Below the pieces are notes generated by a model that saw nothing but the letters and a program-made list of their open reading frames with translations, ran no database searches and was not told the DNA's origin. From the NCBI RefSeq assembly GCF_905147365.1, contig NC_056406.1, forward strand, positions 2,182,501 through 2,246,500: a stretch of DNA of 64,000 nucleotides. The letters are read 5' to 3'. The first letter of the stretch is position 1. Each line of letters starts with the position of its first letter. Of this stretch, positions 1-15,000 are shown one piece after another. The translations under genes and the position numbers were made by a program. This DNA is from Aricia agestis (Eukaryota; Arthropoda; Insecta; Lepidoptera; Lycaenidae).

Positions 1-3000
1 ACTCGGACTGCTCGGTGGAGACGGCCAGCCTATCCGCCGATAGCGGGGACCGGTCTGTGAGACCGCCGCCGCCGCCGGTCAGAACGTCCAAGTCCAGGAG
101 GTGAGGGTCGCAGACCGCAGTTAGTACAGGAGATAAGAACCTAGTAATATTAGGGTTGCAGTAAGTAGAATAGGTGCAATGTAAATGTCTAACAAGGTCT
201 GGGAGACTGTTATTTCGACAGTTCTGTGCCCTATGGTACGTGCAAGTCCATGAGGTGAGAATTGAGATAGGTCACAGTAAGTCCAGGACATGAGCTTCTA
301 AAAGTAATAGAGTTATAACAGATCCAGAAAGTGAGCTACTAGGAGTGCTAGACTCTAGAGCCACAGTAAATCCAGGAGATGATAACGAAATTGTGAATTG
401 AGGCTATGGTCTTCGTGTCTCTTTCGAAGAACCAATTTCTGGTTAAACCTCTTTTCTGGCTGCCCATTGTTAGCGAGGGAATTCTTAAGTAATTTCTCAT
501 CTAATCTGGGTGTCTCTGTGCCCTCCCTGGAGGCCTAACCCCAGAGCCACTAAATACACAAGGCATTTCTCTCAAACGGATAGATTATGACCTTTTCGCC
601 TCATAATATTACCATCTATGAAACAATAACTATTAATAGAGACTTCATAGTCAATAGGTATTGTAGTTTCCACCACCAGTTATTATTATCTCCGTCACGG
701 CTCATTGCACACAATAATGACAGAGTAATGCTTATCATAACGCAGTTTTGTTGTCTCAATGCAGCCTTTTATGGCGATTATGATTGACATTATTCCAACA
801 AATCAAATAAATATGAGTATTGTTCGCTATGAGCTGGAGAGTAGAGGTGTTAGTAGAATTACTAATAAGTAATAAGTAATAGAAGTGGATGTTTTCATTG
901 TTTACGTCATGAATAAGCCACAAAATATGATGACCCCGCAACCTGTTTACGTGAATAAGCCACAAAATATGATGACCCCGCAACCACTTTTGACGCTATC
1001 AATAAGTTTTCATCTATTTTTGGGGTATTTGCCGCCTAACATCTATCGAATCATTCTTGGTTTTGGGATATATCATATAACCCATACAAACTTCTTGGGA
1101 ATAGGACATTTCCTATCGTCGCAGTGCCACTGCGTGCATCTCAGTCCTCACATTTTAGTTTAATATAATATAATATGTAATGATATCCACACTCCGTTGT
1201 TATAGTAGGATAGATCAGAACTATAGTATGCTCTGTTACCATCTTGACTACATAATATCTGTAAATAAATCTTGTTTCTAGAATTTTCTTTAATTTTGCA
1301 GTCGTCGCCGCGGCTCGGAGTGGGAGGTGCTTGAGGGTCTGAAGGACGGGCAGCGGTTCGACAAACGGCCAGAGGTGTTTAACGGGTACCTGCATAAGAA
1401 GAGGAAATGGCCCCTCAAGGGGTGGCACAAGGTGAGAACCTTATTGAGTACTGATATAATATATTGATTTTGGGCCTTAAAAAATAAAATAATAAAGCCT
1501 TATCTACAGGACTAGTTAGTAGTGGACACGTTTATGCAGTGCTGATCCAGCGCCAGATCACATTGATATTGGTGACCGATTATGTACAGATTTATATTGA
1601 AATAGAGAGATCCTCGCCTATTATATGGAATGTAAACCCTTCCTTTCAAGGCCATGTTGGGTTGGCCGTATTGTATTTAGAATTCGTTACTTTCGAATTC
1701 TTTTTTTAGTACCTGTGATGTTTTTTAACCATATCCATAATATTTACAGCGTTTCTTTGTCGTCGACGGCGGTATACTAGTATACGCGCGGTCCGCCGGC
1801 GACGTGGCGCGCGGCCGGCTGCACGGCTCCGTCGACGTCGGCCTGTCGGTGCTGTCGGCCAAGCCGCGCCGACGCCGCATAGACATTGACGCCGACGAGT
1901 TCATATACCACCTCCGGGCTAAGACGCACGACGCGTTCCGCACGTGGCTGCACGTGCTGAAGACGCACAGGTACGTACGCGACTACGCGTACACGCACGC
2001 ACGCTCAAACTCAAAACATAAATTATATTTTATGTTGTAATTATTATTTATTATCGGTATAGGCCTTTTTTACTATGAAAAAACCACGCCGGAGCACTAC
2101 ATCACTCCATAAAGAAAGGATACGCACGCAGCACGTGCTAAAGACACATAAGCACACGATTGATGTACGCATTTATTACATTCGTAATATTTTGTGTAAT
2201 ATTTTAGGTACTACATAAATTACTGGATATTTTATAGTTTATAACTTATTTCATATATATATAGGAATTTGAATTCTTTTGCAGGCTATACCGTCAACAC
2301 CTGCTGACGTTCGGCGCCCGGGAGTCCGTCCCCAAGATACATGCACCCCTCGACGACATACCTCCCAATGAGAACTCCTCCCGTGAGTACTTTACCCGCA
2401 TAATTCACTTTTTAGGTCGTTAACACACAAAAGGTGAATAGTGGATCCACTTTCTCATACCTCAGATCGGTATAGCCTCAAAAGGTAATCGGTTACAATG
2501 CAACGCGCTCTATCGCTTTGTGCCGGACCTCATTTGCTGTATTGTGTTGTCTTATTTCTAGTCATCTTCCAAATCAACCTTTACATAATACTATATTAAT
2601 ATGTGCATTTGTATGATAATAATAAGTGTAATAATTTTCATGAATTTAGTTGTCTTTCTAGTATTGAGAATAAAGCACTACTATTTTCAATCAGGTATGA
2701 TGACGAGCAAAGAGCATAAAGAAGTTCCTAAACATGCTTCAAATAAATACCCCGAATCCAAACTTTTATCATCAAAGACAAAGAAAAAATGTAGAACAAG
2801 GCCTTATTATTCACACTCTAAAGTTTCTTCCAAAGAAAAACCATATTTTGTTTCACTATGCTCATGGAGTGCTGGAAAAGAAAAAACGAAACTAGATTTT
2901 AGTAATCAAATAGCTTTTATCAAGTCATCAATACGCAAACATAGCCCTAATTTTTCCCTTGCCAAGAATAAGAAAGAGAAAAGTAAAAGGCAGAAAGGAA

Positions 3001-6000
3001 AAACAGAAAATAAGCAAATAAAGAAAGCTTCCGAAGGTGGTAATAAAACTATTTCAAAAAATATAATTAAAAATTCCACTGTATCGCGATTTATAGATAC
3101 CAATAAATCTGATAACCAAAAAATAAGGAGAATAAAAAAATCTACGAACGTTATAAAGTATCAGAATAAATTCTATGAACCGGTTCTCACCAATGCTTAT
3201 AATTTTGTAGCTTTAAAGAATTCCAAAAGAATTGTATCTGGGTCTAATTCTTATTCTTTAAGCTTTAATGAGAAGAAGGTTTTGAAAAATTGGAATTCAC
3301 GAGTCAGAAATATAAATAATCTTAATAAATTAGAATATGACATGATGGTGAAAAAGGTAATACAGTTACTATCTGATAAAATAAATGAAGAAAAAGAAAT
3401 ACCTACTACAAGGGCTTATTTGAATGAAGTTTTTGAAGAAATGTCTGGTACCAAACTTCATTCAGAAAATGAAAATTCATTGAAGGAACTGTTTAAATAT
3501 TTACTTCAATTTTGGCTGAAGACCACTACAACGTTAACTGATGCCGATATTAAAAGACATAATGATATAAAAGCAAATAAATGCACATCGAATACTCATG
3601 TTTCGAGTTGTTCTGTCGCAACACAAGCATATGATTATGAGGATGGACTGATTAAATGTGACACTTTTATAAAAGAGAAGCATGATTCTGATCTTGAAAA
3701 AGTGCTCAATAATATTGTTTATAAATGCGAATCAACAAATACTCTCTTTGATGCAAAACGTATTTCAAATAACAATTTACGAAGAGAACAGAAAATTACG
3801 CAGACAATGGATAGATTGGAGTCCATTAAAATATCAAAATTTAAGAAGACACTAAGCAGGCTGTTGAGTAAAATTCCTATATCGGCGGAAACTGCTTTAG
3901 AAATATTACAGTTGTATCTGGAAATCATAGACGATGACAGTGAAAACTTTAACACTAATAACGCTACGACAAAAAATATTAAACCCAAGCTTATGCCATC
4001 TAATATCAGTAATAACATTAATTCTGATTATGAAAATACATCCGAAATTAACTTACGAAGAGTTTGTAACACAGAACATGAGAACAATAGCATAAATGTA
4101 TTTGATTCAAGAAAAGGCTTTGGAAAGTATGAAACTGATTTAAATGATAATGCTAATAACAACTTGTTCAAATCAATTAATGTGCTTGATATGAAAAAGG
4201 CTACACCTAACAATAACATTGGAATTAACATCTTAGTGTACACAAATTTATTGAGAACAGTCTACAATAACCCAAGGAAACCAGTAGACGAACGCGTTAT
4301 GCTGTTACTTCTTGATAATCTACTGCCACTCTCAAAGAGCACAACCATACATAAAGATATAAACAACCTATGTATGAAGTTAAGGAGAAAGTTTGGAAAG
4401 AATACCGAGGAGCATGGGTTGAGTTTATTGGGGAAGATTTATGCTGATGTAGTTAAAAATTCTACCACAGATCAATATACTAGTACAAATACAGATTTAA
4501 GAGATGAAAGTAACAACGATTTTCTGGAACTGCAATACGACGACAAAAGTACGCAATATATTTTGAATGAAGACAAACTTTGAAAATTTTGATCAAATCT
4601 TCAATACAGGAACGCAATTGGTTTCATTTTAGATTGCAATATTTATTTGATAACTTATTTAAATAGACAAGTAAGAAACTGTTGTTAGTTTTATTCATTC
4701 TTCTGGATAAAGAAAGTTATTAAAATATAGCAAGGTAAGAAAATCTTTTAGAACCAGTAGAGAGTTTATAATGAGTAAGAAGTGTATGGTAAAGTTGACA
4801 AACCAAAAAGGGTATTTTAGCGGTCCTTACTACAGAATTCTATTTGGTCATCGTTTTACTGTAATGCTCCTGTAGTTACATTGTAGTAACATATTCTCTA
4901 AGTGCAAAATAAAGAAGACTACTAACATGTTTCAGGCTTGGTAAGCCCCACTTCGCCCCCTCTCCGCGGGCCTCAGGCTGGCTTCGTGTCTGGCACACCA
5001 GGTGGACGACTCGCCAGTTGGATCATAGGTTAGTTCTATTTACTTCCCGTTCACTTATTTTCAACTAGAAATTTATCTAGTTCTTTGGAATTAAACTACA
5101 CACACTCATACAATAAAACATTATCATTATAATCAATTCTGATATAAAATTGAGTTATTATTTATGAGACTTACACGCTGCGCGAATCTTTTAACATTGC
5201 CTAAGAATTGACAACGAAACGAGGTGTCCTTTAAATATTAAGTAAAATGAAATGTCAGTACTCTAGTTACAAGCAAACCACAAACAACGGCATGAAGTTT
5301 TATATTGTTCTGTGTCACGTCACTTCAATAAAATTAAATAAAATCTAATCGCCCCTTCAACATTAACAGAATCAGGCTCCGGTCTGGAAAGCGCCACACG
5401 TTCCCTCAGCGAGGCGCAGCAGGGCGTGGCAGCACTTCAGCGACTTGCAGCAGCACTGCAGGCGGCGGCCGCGCCCGACACCGACGCGTCGCTCGACGGC
5501 GCCTCCCCCGGCGTCAAGACTACGCGCCGCAAGTTCGGTCTGCGCAAGAAGAAAAGCTCCACGAAATGCTCGTCCGTAGACCTGCACGCAGCCGCGCACG
5601 CTGCTGGCGTACACCTCGACCCGTCCGGCTCGCACACGGTCAGTATACTCTTATACACAGTACACACACACAGCTCCGCTAAGTGCTCGTCCTGCTCGCA
5701 CACACATATACACACTCAAATACACACACACAGCTCCGCTAACTGCTGTCCGGCTCGCACACGGTCAGTACACACACGTACACACGCCAAATATTCGCCA
5801 GAAGACCTACGGAGCTAGTCAATTCCTGTTCGACGTGGCTTCGTTAAGTTGTGGCCGGCTATGAGCCAACTAGAAGTGACAGGCGTTTATTGATAGACGA
5901 CAAGCTTCACACTGGGAACTTGTCAAAATACGAGTAAAATATCGTTTCGTTAATCAGGTCCCTAAATCCTTACTTTTAAACCTTGGTTTGGTTAACTCGC

Positions 6001-9000
6001 CGACGCGTTTACATAAGATGAGAGATGGATAGACCGTACCGTACCGAGAGTTATAGTAAAAGAATTGGAACCCTTTACATGGCGAGCACTTCTATTAATT
6101 ACATTGTTGTATTCACTTACATCCTCTATCTTTTTCAGGCGCTATCCGCTTTAACCGCGCCCCCTTCGCCCGGCGGCGGCGCGTCCTCCATGCCTAACTC
6201 TGCCGCATCCCTGCCTATCGGTAAGTACCATAGTCATAGACAAGTATGGCATGCAATATGGTGGACTTAATAATCTAAATAAATTATTTATTAGCTGATA
6301 AAAAGATATAGGAGCTTAGTTAAAACCAAATAGATGCACTAAAGTTTGACAACGCAATTTAGGATTTATATAAAGCACTGTTTAATAAATAGATGTTAGT
6401 TATGTTGAAGTTAGGCATAGGTTTTAGCTTTTATTCATATACGATTTTAATAATATGTCTTCGCAAGGATTCTACGAAATTGGTAAGTCGGCCATCTTGT
6501 AGTGATCACAAAATGGCGCCCAATTTCCCTCGCACGGCGATAATAGAGCTAACCGCTTGATTTAAATGGAAGAAATAATCCATTTAAAAATTGCTATGTC
6601 CTTATTTAAAACATACGTCATTCTAAACAAAGATTAATCCCTAACGACATGTAATAGAAGCTATTTTCTTTCAGCGTTTCTTTCCTCCTATCTGGCTTCC
6701 ACTACTATAGTTCGTAAGGTTTTTTGTTTTTATTTCTCATTCCCCCTCCTCCATGTATCATGCGCATTCCATGTGCATGTGAAACTAGGCTTCATTGTGT
6801 GTGTCATTAGATTCTTAATAGAATACAGACATATCTTCGTCTCGCTCACACACATCGGCTGCGGCCCGTGTACAAAGGACCGCTATATCCCTATCAATCG
6901 CGTGTGATTTTAAAGAACAAAATGCATGTGAATTTTAACATGGTCATTGGCATAATGTTGAAATCAATATAGACGAAAAGAGAGTTCGAGGAAAAAGAGA
7001 AAATATCAAAATGCGGAGGGATAGGAAACCAATGTCATTGTGAAATATTTCACAATCATGCTTATTCGGGCTTTCAGTTCGTCTATGCGCAAATATAAGT
7101 CTATGGTCATCTGTAAATGAATCTATCTACAATATTACGTTGATAAAAAAACAAGCGACACTATTATCAATAAACAAATATCTTCATCTCGAACAACCTT
7201 GATCATGTAGATAGTCTTATCTCAGATTATCTCATTTTATACGTAGAGAGCATGTCAAAGTAAACTACACCGTAACTCAAGATAGAAGAGTTGAAGATAC
7301 CGTACATAGACTGTGTTATGGGAATTGGTTTTGATGAATTTAGTTTGATTTCTTCCGTGAAACTGAGTGAATCATTGAAACTTACATAGTGTATTTAGTT
7401 TATAATATATTAAACAATGTCTAGCGACAGTGGAGGGTATATAGTTGCGTTGGGCAAATGGCTGGTTATATTAGCTGTTAAAATGTTAAGAGACTGCGAA
7501 AGGACGCTTCGTAAGTATTGAGTAGTGAGCATGCCATGCCTACTTTTTTTAAATTGAGTTACCCTCTCTCACTCTGTATAGTTATGAATGCACATTTTGT
7601 TTCACAACTCAGATACACCTTATATTTTGTGCAAAGAATCTAAAGTATAAAATAGAATTTTAAACACACGCTGAATATGTCCAAAAGTATTTTTTACCTG
7701 AGAGCGTACTTAACCTCTCATATATATCTCACTCTATGTTTACGTAGCATTTGCCTACGTTACGTAGGCTACGTACTCGCTACGGTCACTTGTACGTTAC
7801 ACTCACGTTTATACGAATAAGCGTAACCTTCTGTTGAGCTCTAGTTGTAACTTGTAACATGTAAATTACTCAACAGCTCCTTTGAACTGAGCAAACGCAC
7901 ACATAAGTGTCAATACATAATACGGGATGTATTATGTATTGACACTTCCGTCTGCCATATTCACATTATTGAAATTTAAAGATCTTAATGAATACTTACA
8001 TATCCAAAATATTGTACGTATACGCACTTACGTGTACGAATACGTTTCAGCGTGCGCGGCCGCTCGCCCGCAGTCCCTGCCGGGTGCGGAGGCTCTCAAC
8101 GCGCCCACGAGCCTCACCAGCCTCAACCATGAACACCAGCTGAGAGATGACTTCAATGTCTTGGCTAAGGACCTGGTGACCACGCTCAAGGATGTTGTGG
8201 CTACTCTGGTAAATGTAATTTTGTATATTGTATGTTTGTGCGTTTCACGTGTATGTAATTTTGTGCTTAAAATGCAACTTAAATGGAAATCGGTATCTTG
8301 AGCAGGTTGATTGTTGACGTTTCATGATATAATAATAATAACAAACTGACTTGCTATTTGACAGCTGTTATTATAATAAGTTAACTAGACAATAAATAAC
8401 ATAATTTAAGTTTAAAATAAATGTTAAAAAGTGATTTAAAATACATCTAAAATGTTAAAATCTAAAATTATCACCTTTGGTTACTGCCGCGATGCACCGA
8501 AAGCCAGTAAGTAGGCTGGGATCGAGTTTTCCGGGCACCCGGCACACACAGAAAGGATCTCATTGTTTGAAGAACGGATGCGAGACCAAAATGCTGCAAC
8601 GCGCGCCCTTACAATACTCTATTTACCTATTGATAAGATATCATGACATTATTTCGCATTTTGAAATGTCCTAAAATCATTATATTTTATTAACTTAATA
8701 TTATTATACTTGAAAAGGTTAGTGGCAAAAAATAATTAAAATTTGTGAAATAATAGTAATGTGAGCTCAACTAAAGAAACTTCCTAATTTCTCAGGTGAT
8801 GGAGCGTGGTCGCCTTCGCGCGGCGATGGAAGCGGGCGACGGTCCCACTGGCGGCGTGCTCACCGCGCTCCGGAACAATCTGTCCACCGCCTTACATCAG
8901 AACGAAGGTAAGAAATGGTGGATCAGTGAAATCCATAATAATATTGTAAATGCAAAGGGGATTATTATTATATACAGAACTACTTAAGATCAAGATTAAA

Positions 9001-12000
9001 GTTTTGTTTTAAATAAAAAGATTATGTCAGCAAAATGAAGTACTAAGAAAACTGTATAAATTATATCGCTCCCGAAGTATTTGGGTGGGTGTAATGAATC
9101 GTGAAGTGTCCTCCACAGAGCTGCGCGCGCGCCTCTCGCGCATACACGACGCCTCCGACCTCGCAGACGTCACCGCGCCGCCCCACAACGCCGAACAGGT
9201 GAGTGACATTACTATGACAATACAGGGTGTAACAAAACTAAGTGATAATAGAGTTTGTATGGGTCTGTGCAGCGCCACGATCTCGTGGCGGTGCTAGGTG
9301 TAGACCTCTCACTCCCGAGCATGGTGCGCTGCATGCTCGAGAGTGATGAGGCTTGGCAGGCGGCGGTTTCTTTCTGCGAAACCGTCCTTTCACAGAAAGA
9401 GGCCGTGGAGCGGAACAGAGAGGATGACCCTTCCTCCGTTCCGCTCCGCCGGCGTAGGACGGAAATGCGGAGGCGTCGCTATGCGAACCTCCAATGACTT
9501 CCATCCCCGTGCTCCGGGTCAGGATGGGAATCTGCTCGGCTTAGCTAGTCCCGACGCCGATGGGAACGCTTCAGTTTGCTAAACGTTTCCTAACTTTGGT
9601 GGAAGTCCGGTCCCTTTTAGGTAGACCGGCCGGTCGTAGAGGGAGTCCTGTGTTAGACAGATCCAGGACATCCCTCCGTATACGGCTGAAGGTAAACCGC
9701 AGGTGGTTTTAGTGGGTAAGAGTCCCTTTTACCCCTAGGGTGCTTCAGCTAATAACTGAAGCACATCTCCTACCCGGGGCACCCATGATGGGTTTCCCGT
9801 GCGCACAGTTTACTGTGAAAGTAGCAGCGCTGAAAGAGTATTTTTTTATGGGAAAATTCATGACGCTCGTGCGCTTACCCCCGTACAAATCACCAAAAAA
9901 GCTCTTTCAGCTCTGCTTCTAAAAAACTCTAGAGAAAGGACACATCCAAACCCTTAAGTATTATCACTTAACTTTGTTACATCCTGAACATTATTATAAC
10001 GATTAACGAGTGATGAGTATGAAATGTTATGTCATTTTATAGAAGTGACACCGCACTGAGCGTAACTATGCTGGCGCAAAACAGAAAATGTAAATAAATA
10101 ATAGGAAAAGCTAAAATGTATCAACACATGAAAATTCCTGGGATAAAATCAGAGATGAGAGAACATTAAAAAAAAATTGCAGCATAGCGATGCGACATAT
10201 TTTTACGTGACATATAACTGTAGTGCCATCAGCTGTGCCGCGTATTACTTCCTGCGTAGTGCGGTCTCTTCGTTTTATACCAGTAATTTTGAATTAAATT
10301 GTATCAGAAGGGATTTTGTGAAAAATTAACTCTCAATAAAATAATTTGATTTGATGTTTCCAGAACCGTCGGTTTCCGCACTCGCTGAGCTACAGCTCGT
10401 CGTGCGTGTCCGCGTCGGAGTTCTTCGACGCCGAGGAGCACGACGACAACAAGACCGACGAGATGTTGGACGCCGACGAGGTAAGACTATGCATATATTA
10501 ACACCGACCTAAATACGTTGTGTTTTCCTATACCCATTTTAATAAAAACGTTATACAATGTACAAGCTATACAATGTGTCTAATACTTTAGAAAACTAAA
10601 GTATTAGACAAGAATCGTCTACTAGACCTTTTATAGCGCATCCATTAGTCAAATTTTCTTATTATACTCTAGGCCGCTCGCTAGTGGAGAGAGTTCTGGG
10701 GCCGGCCGCGGCAGAGTTCTGTAGCTTTAAAAGTAGTGGCGTATCTACTTACTTGGACGTATCTACCCGAAGATGGGCTTCATCTGCCTTACAAAATATG
10801 TCCTACTTCCATACAAAAGCACTATAAAATAATATTCAGTAAAACTGGCTACCGCCGCTCTAAACCGTCCTCGATACAACCTTCCTTGCCATATAGTCAA
10901 TATGGCAAGGAAGGTTGTATCGTTATACGAGTAGCTACAAGTAAAACAATAATGTTATAATACGATTTGTTAATAACAGGCGGGTGTGATCGAGCTGGAC
11001 GGTGACTCGTCGTCTGAGGCGGGCTCACTGAGCAGCGACGACGCCTCCGCCAGCACCGACAACTCCGACGCCGTGGGTGAGTACGCACATTATATAATAT
11101 ATAGCCTTTGTAATGGGGGAGCAGTTTATATTGAAACAAGACGATGATAATTGATAGGTCTTCCAATACAGAATTTGCAAGACGATATGCGAAAACTGTT
11201 GTCAAAGTCCTTGTAATGTATGTTCTTGGTGTGGTTCATGAAATTCGATTTTAGTTCAGTATCTTCGTCTCGCTTCTGCATCGGTGAACTACTGAGAATA
11301 ATCTGCAATTTTAGAGGAATACTAACGATCCATAAAGTGCTTTGGCAGCCAGGAAGAAATATGTCGTTTTTATTAAATTTTTAAAAAGTCCATTGCGGCC
11401 TTATATCTTCAGTACAATACGTTTGCTTTTATATGTATTTTGTTCTTAGCTTTATGCGATTATGTTATTGACACTGTGGCAAATACGTAGCTAGGCTTGG
11501 GGCCCCAAAAAAAAGGTCAACGCGCCGCAGGCTAAGTACATCCGGTAACGAGTCTAATAGATCTAAACGCAAGCATTCCAAACAGAAACGTGAGTTTCCT
11601 GCATTCAGCTATCCCTCTCTTTTTGGTATAGCTATCCCTTTTTAAGACATTGTGTGCTTTTCGTCCTTACATCTTAAAGACATCTGCATAAATTCGTACG
11701 CGTACGCACAAGTATACGCAGATTGCGTACGTATACGCAAATTTTACATTGCAAGCTCTATGTTTCATATTTATAAAGCTATAAGTGTGGTGTGTTGCTG
11801 TGTTTTGTTGTTTATATGTAGACACAATCACACTATACACATTTTATATTATGTCGCAAGCTTTCAATGTATATGTCAACATTTAGTCTGTCTATACAAA
11901 CTTATGCTAGACGTTTGTGAATTTAATACAAGTTTTTACACATTTTAAATGTTTTTTTATTTGATTAATTGTCATTATGTTTACATTAATTCGTCTTTCT

Positions 12001-15000
12001 ACAGTATTGTACAGTATTGCATTGCTAGTATTTGCTAGTAAATCCTATGTACCTGCTACATTTTTGCCATATTTTGATAGTATAGTTAATAGTTATGTAT
12101 TTTGTTCAATTTTCTTTTGGCTTTGCGTTTAAATGTAGAATGTAGTTTATGTTGAAAGCATCGTGTGAGTGGTTTATTTTATAGAAAAGGGAAGGATTCA
12201 TAAAAGCCAAAAAAGAAAATATGGGAGACGAAGAGAAGATAATCTCAGTGCTCAATTAAAAATACCCTAACGACGTTTCAGAGTCATATGGTTTTGGTCA
12301 CTCTTAAGCCAGATACCATATTATACCTACTAACGTAGTTAATATGACATAAGTTTTGACTCATTGTAAATAATTAATAAGCAAACACACCTAACACGTA
12401 TCAAATTCACATGATTCTAAAACACCCATAGACAAAACATTGTTTATGGGTGTCACAAGTCACAATATTATAACGTCACAGTACGCCGAGAGACGTCGAC
12501 GACGGTGAACGGGCGTGCGGAGGAGCGTGTGGTGAGTGCGGGCGAGGAGGGGGCGGAGTGGACGCGGCGCACGCGCCTCCCGCACCCGCGCCCCTCCCCC
12601 GCCCCGCCCAGCCTGTGGAACCTCCTCTACAAGAACATCGGGAAAGATCTCTCGCAGATATCCATGCCGGTCACCATCAACGAGCCGCTCAATATGCTGC
12701 AGGTGAGCTTGTTTTGCACGCTAAAGATTATATGTCTGCACTACAATTTTATTGTTATTTTCTGTAACAACAATACAATATGTAAAGCCATATTAATGGT
12801 AACACGGTTGCACAATACATGAAATTCCCTAAAACCTATCAAGAAATTCTATGTTGTGCGATAGAAAAAATGTTTGAGCGCAAGAAATGTAAGTCACAAC
12901 TAAGGGTGAAACCAAACGAGCGTAATTTGTGAGTTGTGAGTCGCAGAATTTCGGCTGGCAGAAATTCTGCTGCATTCAGTTTCATACCAAATTCGTGTTT
13001 GATTCACACGAGCGTAATTTTGTGAGTCATGATTTGTATGAAAAGATATTTACGTGGCAGAAATTCTGCGACTCACGACTCACAAAATAACGCTCGTTTG
13101 GCTTCACCCTAAGTATTACATGATAGCGCAACCGTCACACGTCATGTGCTTATGAGCAACAATCTTCATCTAATGAAATCCCAAGCAATAACCACTAATC
13201 ACTTTACAGAGACTGTGCGAAGAACTCGAATACTCGGAACTCCTCGACGCGGCCGCAGTGTGTACGGGCGCGGCGGAGCGGTGCGCACTGATCGGTGCGT
13301 TCGCTGTGAGCGCGTACGCCGCGACCGCGCACCGCGCCGCCAGCAAGCCTTTCAACCCGCTGCTGGGAGAGACATATGAGTGCGTGCGTGCAGACCGTGG
13401 CTTTAGCTTTCTTGCCGAGCAGGTAATTTCAAAATATAGGTGTTTGCTTATTCTGTGTACACTGCACGTGTTGTAAGTTTGCTCTGAGCGTTTGCTGTGA
13501 GCGCGTAATTAATTACTTTTTTTATAATATAAGTACGTACGTGAATGCAATGCTTACGTCAACGCGTACATGTACTATCTATAAAGTTGTCGCTCGACTC
13601 TCGACACGTACGTTGAAAATTATAAGCTGTTGAAACGTGTGCATGGACACATGCATATTGATACTTATTTACTTAACTAAATCGACAGGAGTTGCCTAAT
13701 ACCCGATCTTTGAGATACGAGGATTGTGCCAAGGTCTTTACTTCAGTGTAATAAACATCTATTACCCAGGTTTCCCACCACCCGCCCGTGTCGGCGTGCC
13801 ACGCGGAGTCGGCGCGCTGGGTGTTCTGGCAGGAGGCGCGCATCAAGACCAAGTTCTGGGGCAAGTCCATGGAGTTCCAACCGGCGGGCAAGGTGCACGT
13901 GCGCTTGCTCACCACCGGCGACCACTACAGCTGGAACAAGGTGTGTGCGTGTGTATCCGCAAGTTAGCTGATAATACATACAATATACTGAGCCTATCTT
14001 AACCTAGTCCATCATGGACATATCATTAATCAACAACAACTCTTTAAACCACTGAATCGCGGATGCTTCGGGGATAGGATATTGTCATTAATTAATATTG
14101 TTGTTGGTAAGTATTACGTATACGTCAGATTTTAAGAACTAGGAGCGTATCAGCGTTTGCGTCGTCTTTGAAGCTAAATTCGCATTCTTAAAGCGCGCGA
14201 TGAAAACGACCATTGTAGACTAGATCATCTTCTCTTACAAAGTTTGTGTGTTTTTCATACACTATTACTACCCGCAGGTGACGACGTGCGTGCACAACCT
14301 GTTCGGTGGTCAGCGCTGGGTGGACCAGTACGGCGAGATGACGGTCACGTGTCACGGCACCGACATCTCCTGCAAACTCAACTTCATCAAGGTAATGTTA
14401 CTAAATTACGTTTGCTCGCTGTGAAAACTCGTACATTAAGATCAATTCTTAAAAACGGAACGCACCCAGGATTACCCCTACACACCGTACTATCTAGGCG
14501 GGTTTAGACCGCTAAACCCACCTAGATAGTAAAAACGTAACGAAAACTTCGTCGTTAATCATCATCATCATATCATATCAGCCTATAGTCGTCCACTGCT
14601 GGACATAGGCCTCTCTCAATGAACGCCAAGATGACCGATCTCCTGCTACTCGCATCCAACATGGGCCTGCAACTAAGCGGAGATCGTCGTCCCACCTAGT
14701 TGGAGGTCGACCTACACCCCGATTTCCCAGCCTTGGTCTCCATTCCAGAGTAAGTTTACTCCAGCGATCGATTAATATTTTAATAGTCGATCGTCGTTAA
14801 TGGCATCATCAAAAGCAGTTCATTGTATCAGACTGTCAACGACAGGTGCATTCCTCCGGGAGAACAATCCAAGACTCTTGGTGGGCCTAATCTGCAACGA
14901 ATTTCCCAATGACGCTCGTGGCGGTACCCACAATTAGTGCGACATTCTTGCATCGCACTATCGAAGTTTTCTGAATACTCGCTCGGTCGGAAGATCTTCC

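Noticed and set aside
11531..11591. Possible extra ORP exon after an acceptor-like CGCAG, with a GTGAGT donor
   Set aside because: No acceptor gives an open frame from the previous exon, and exon 11076 joins 12482 directly in frame.
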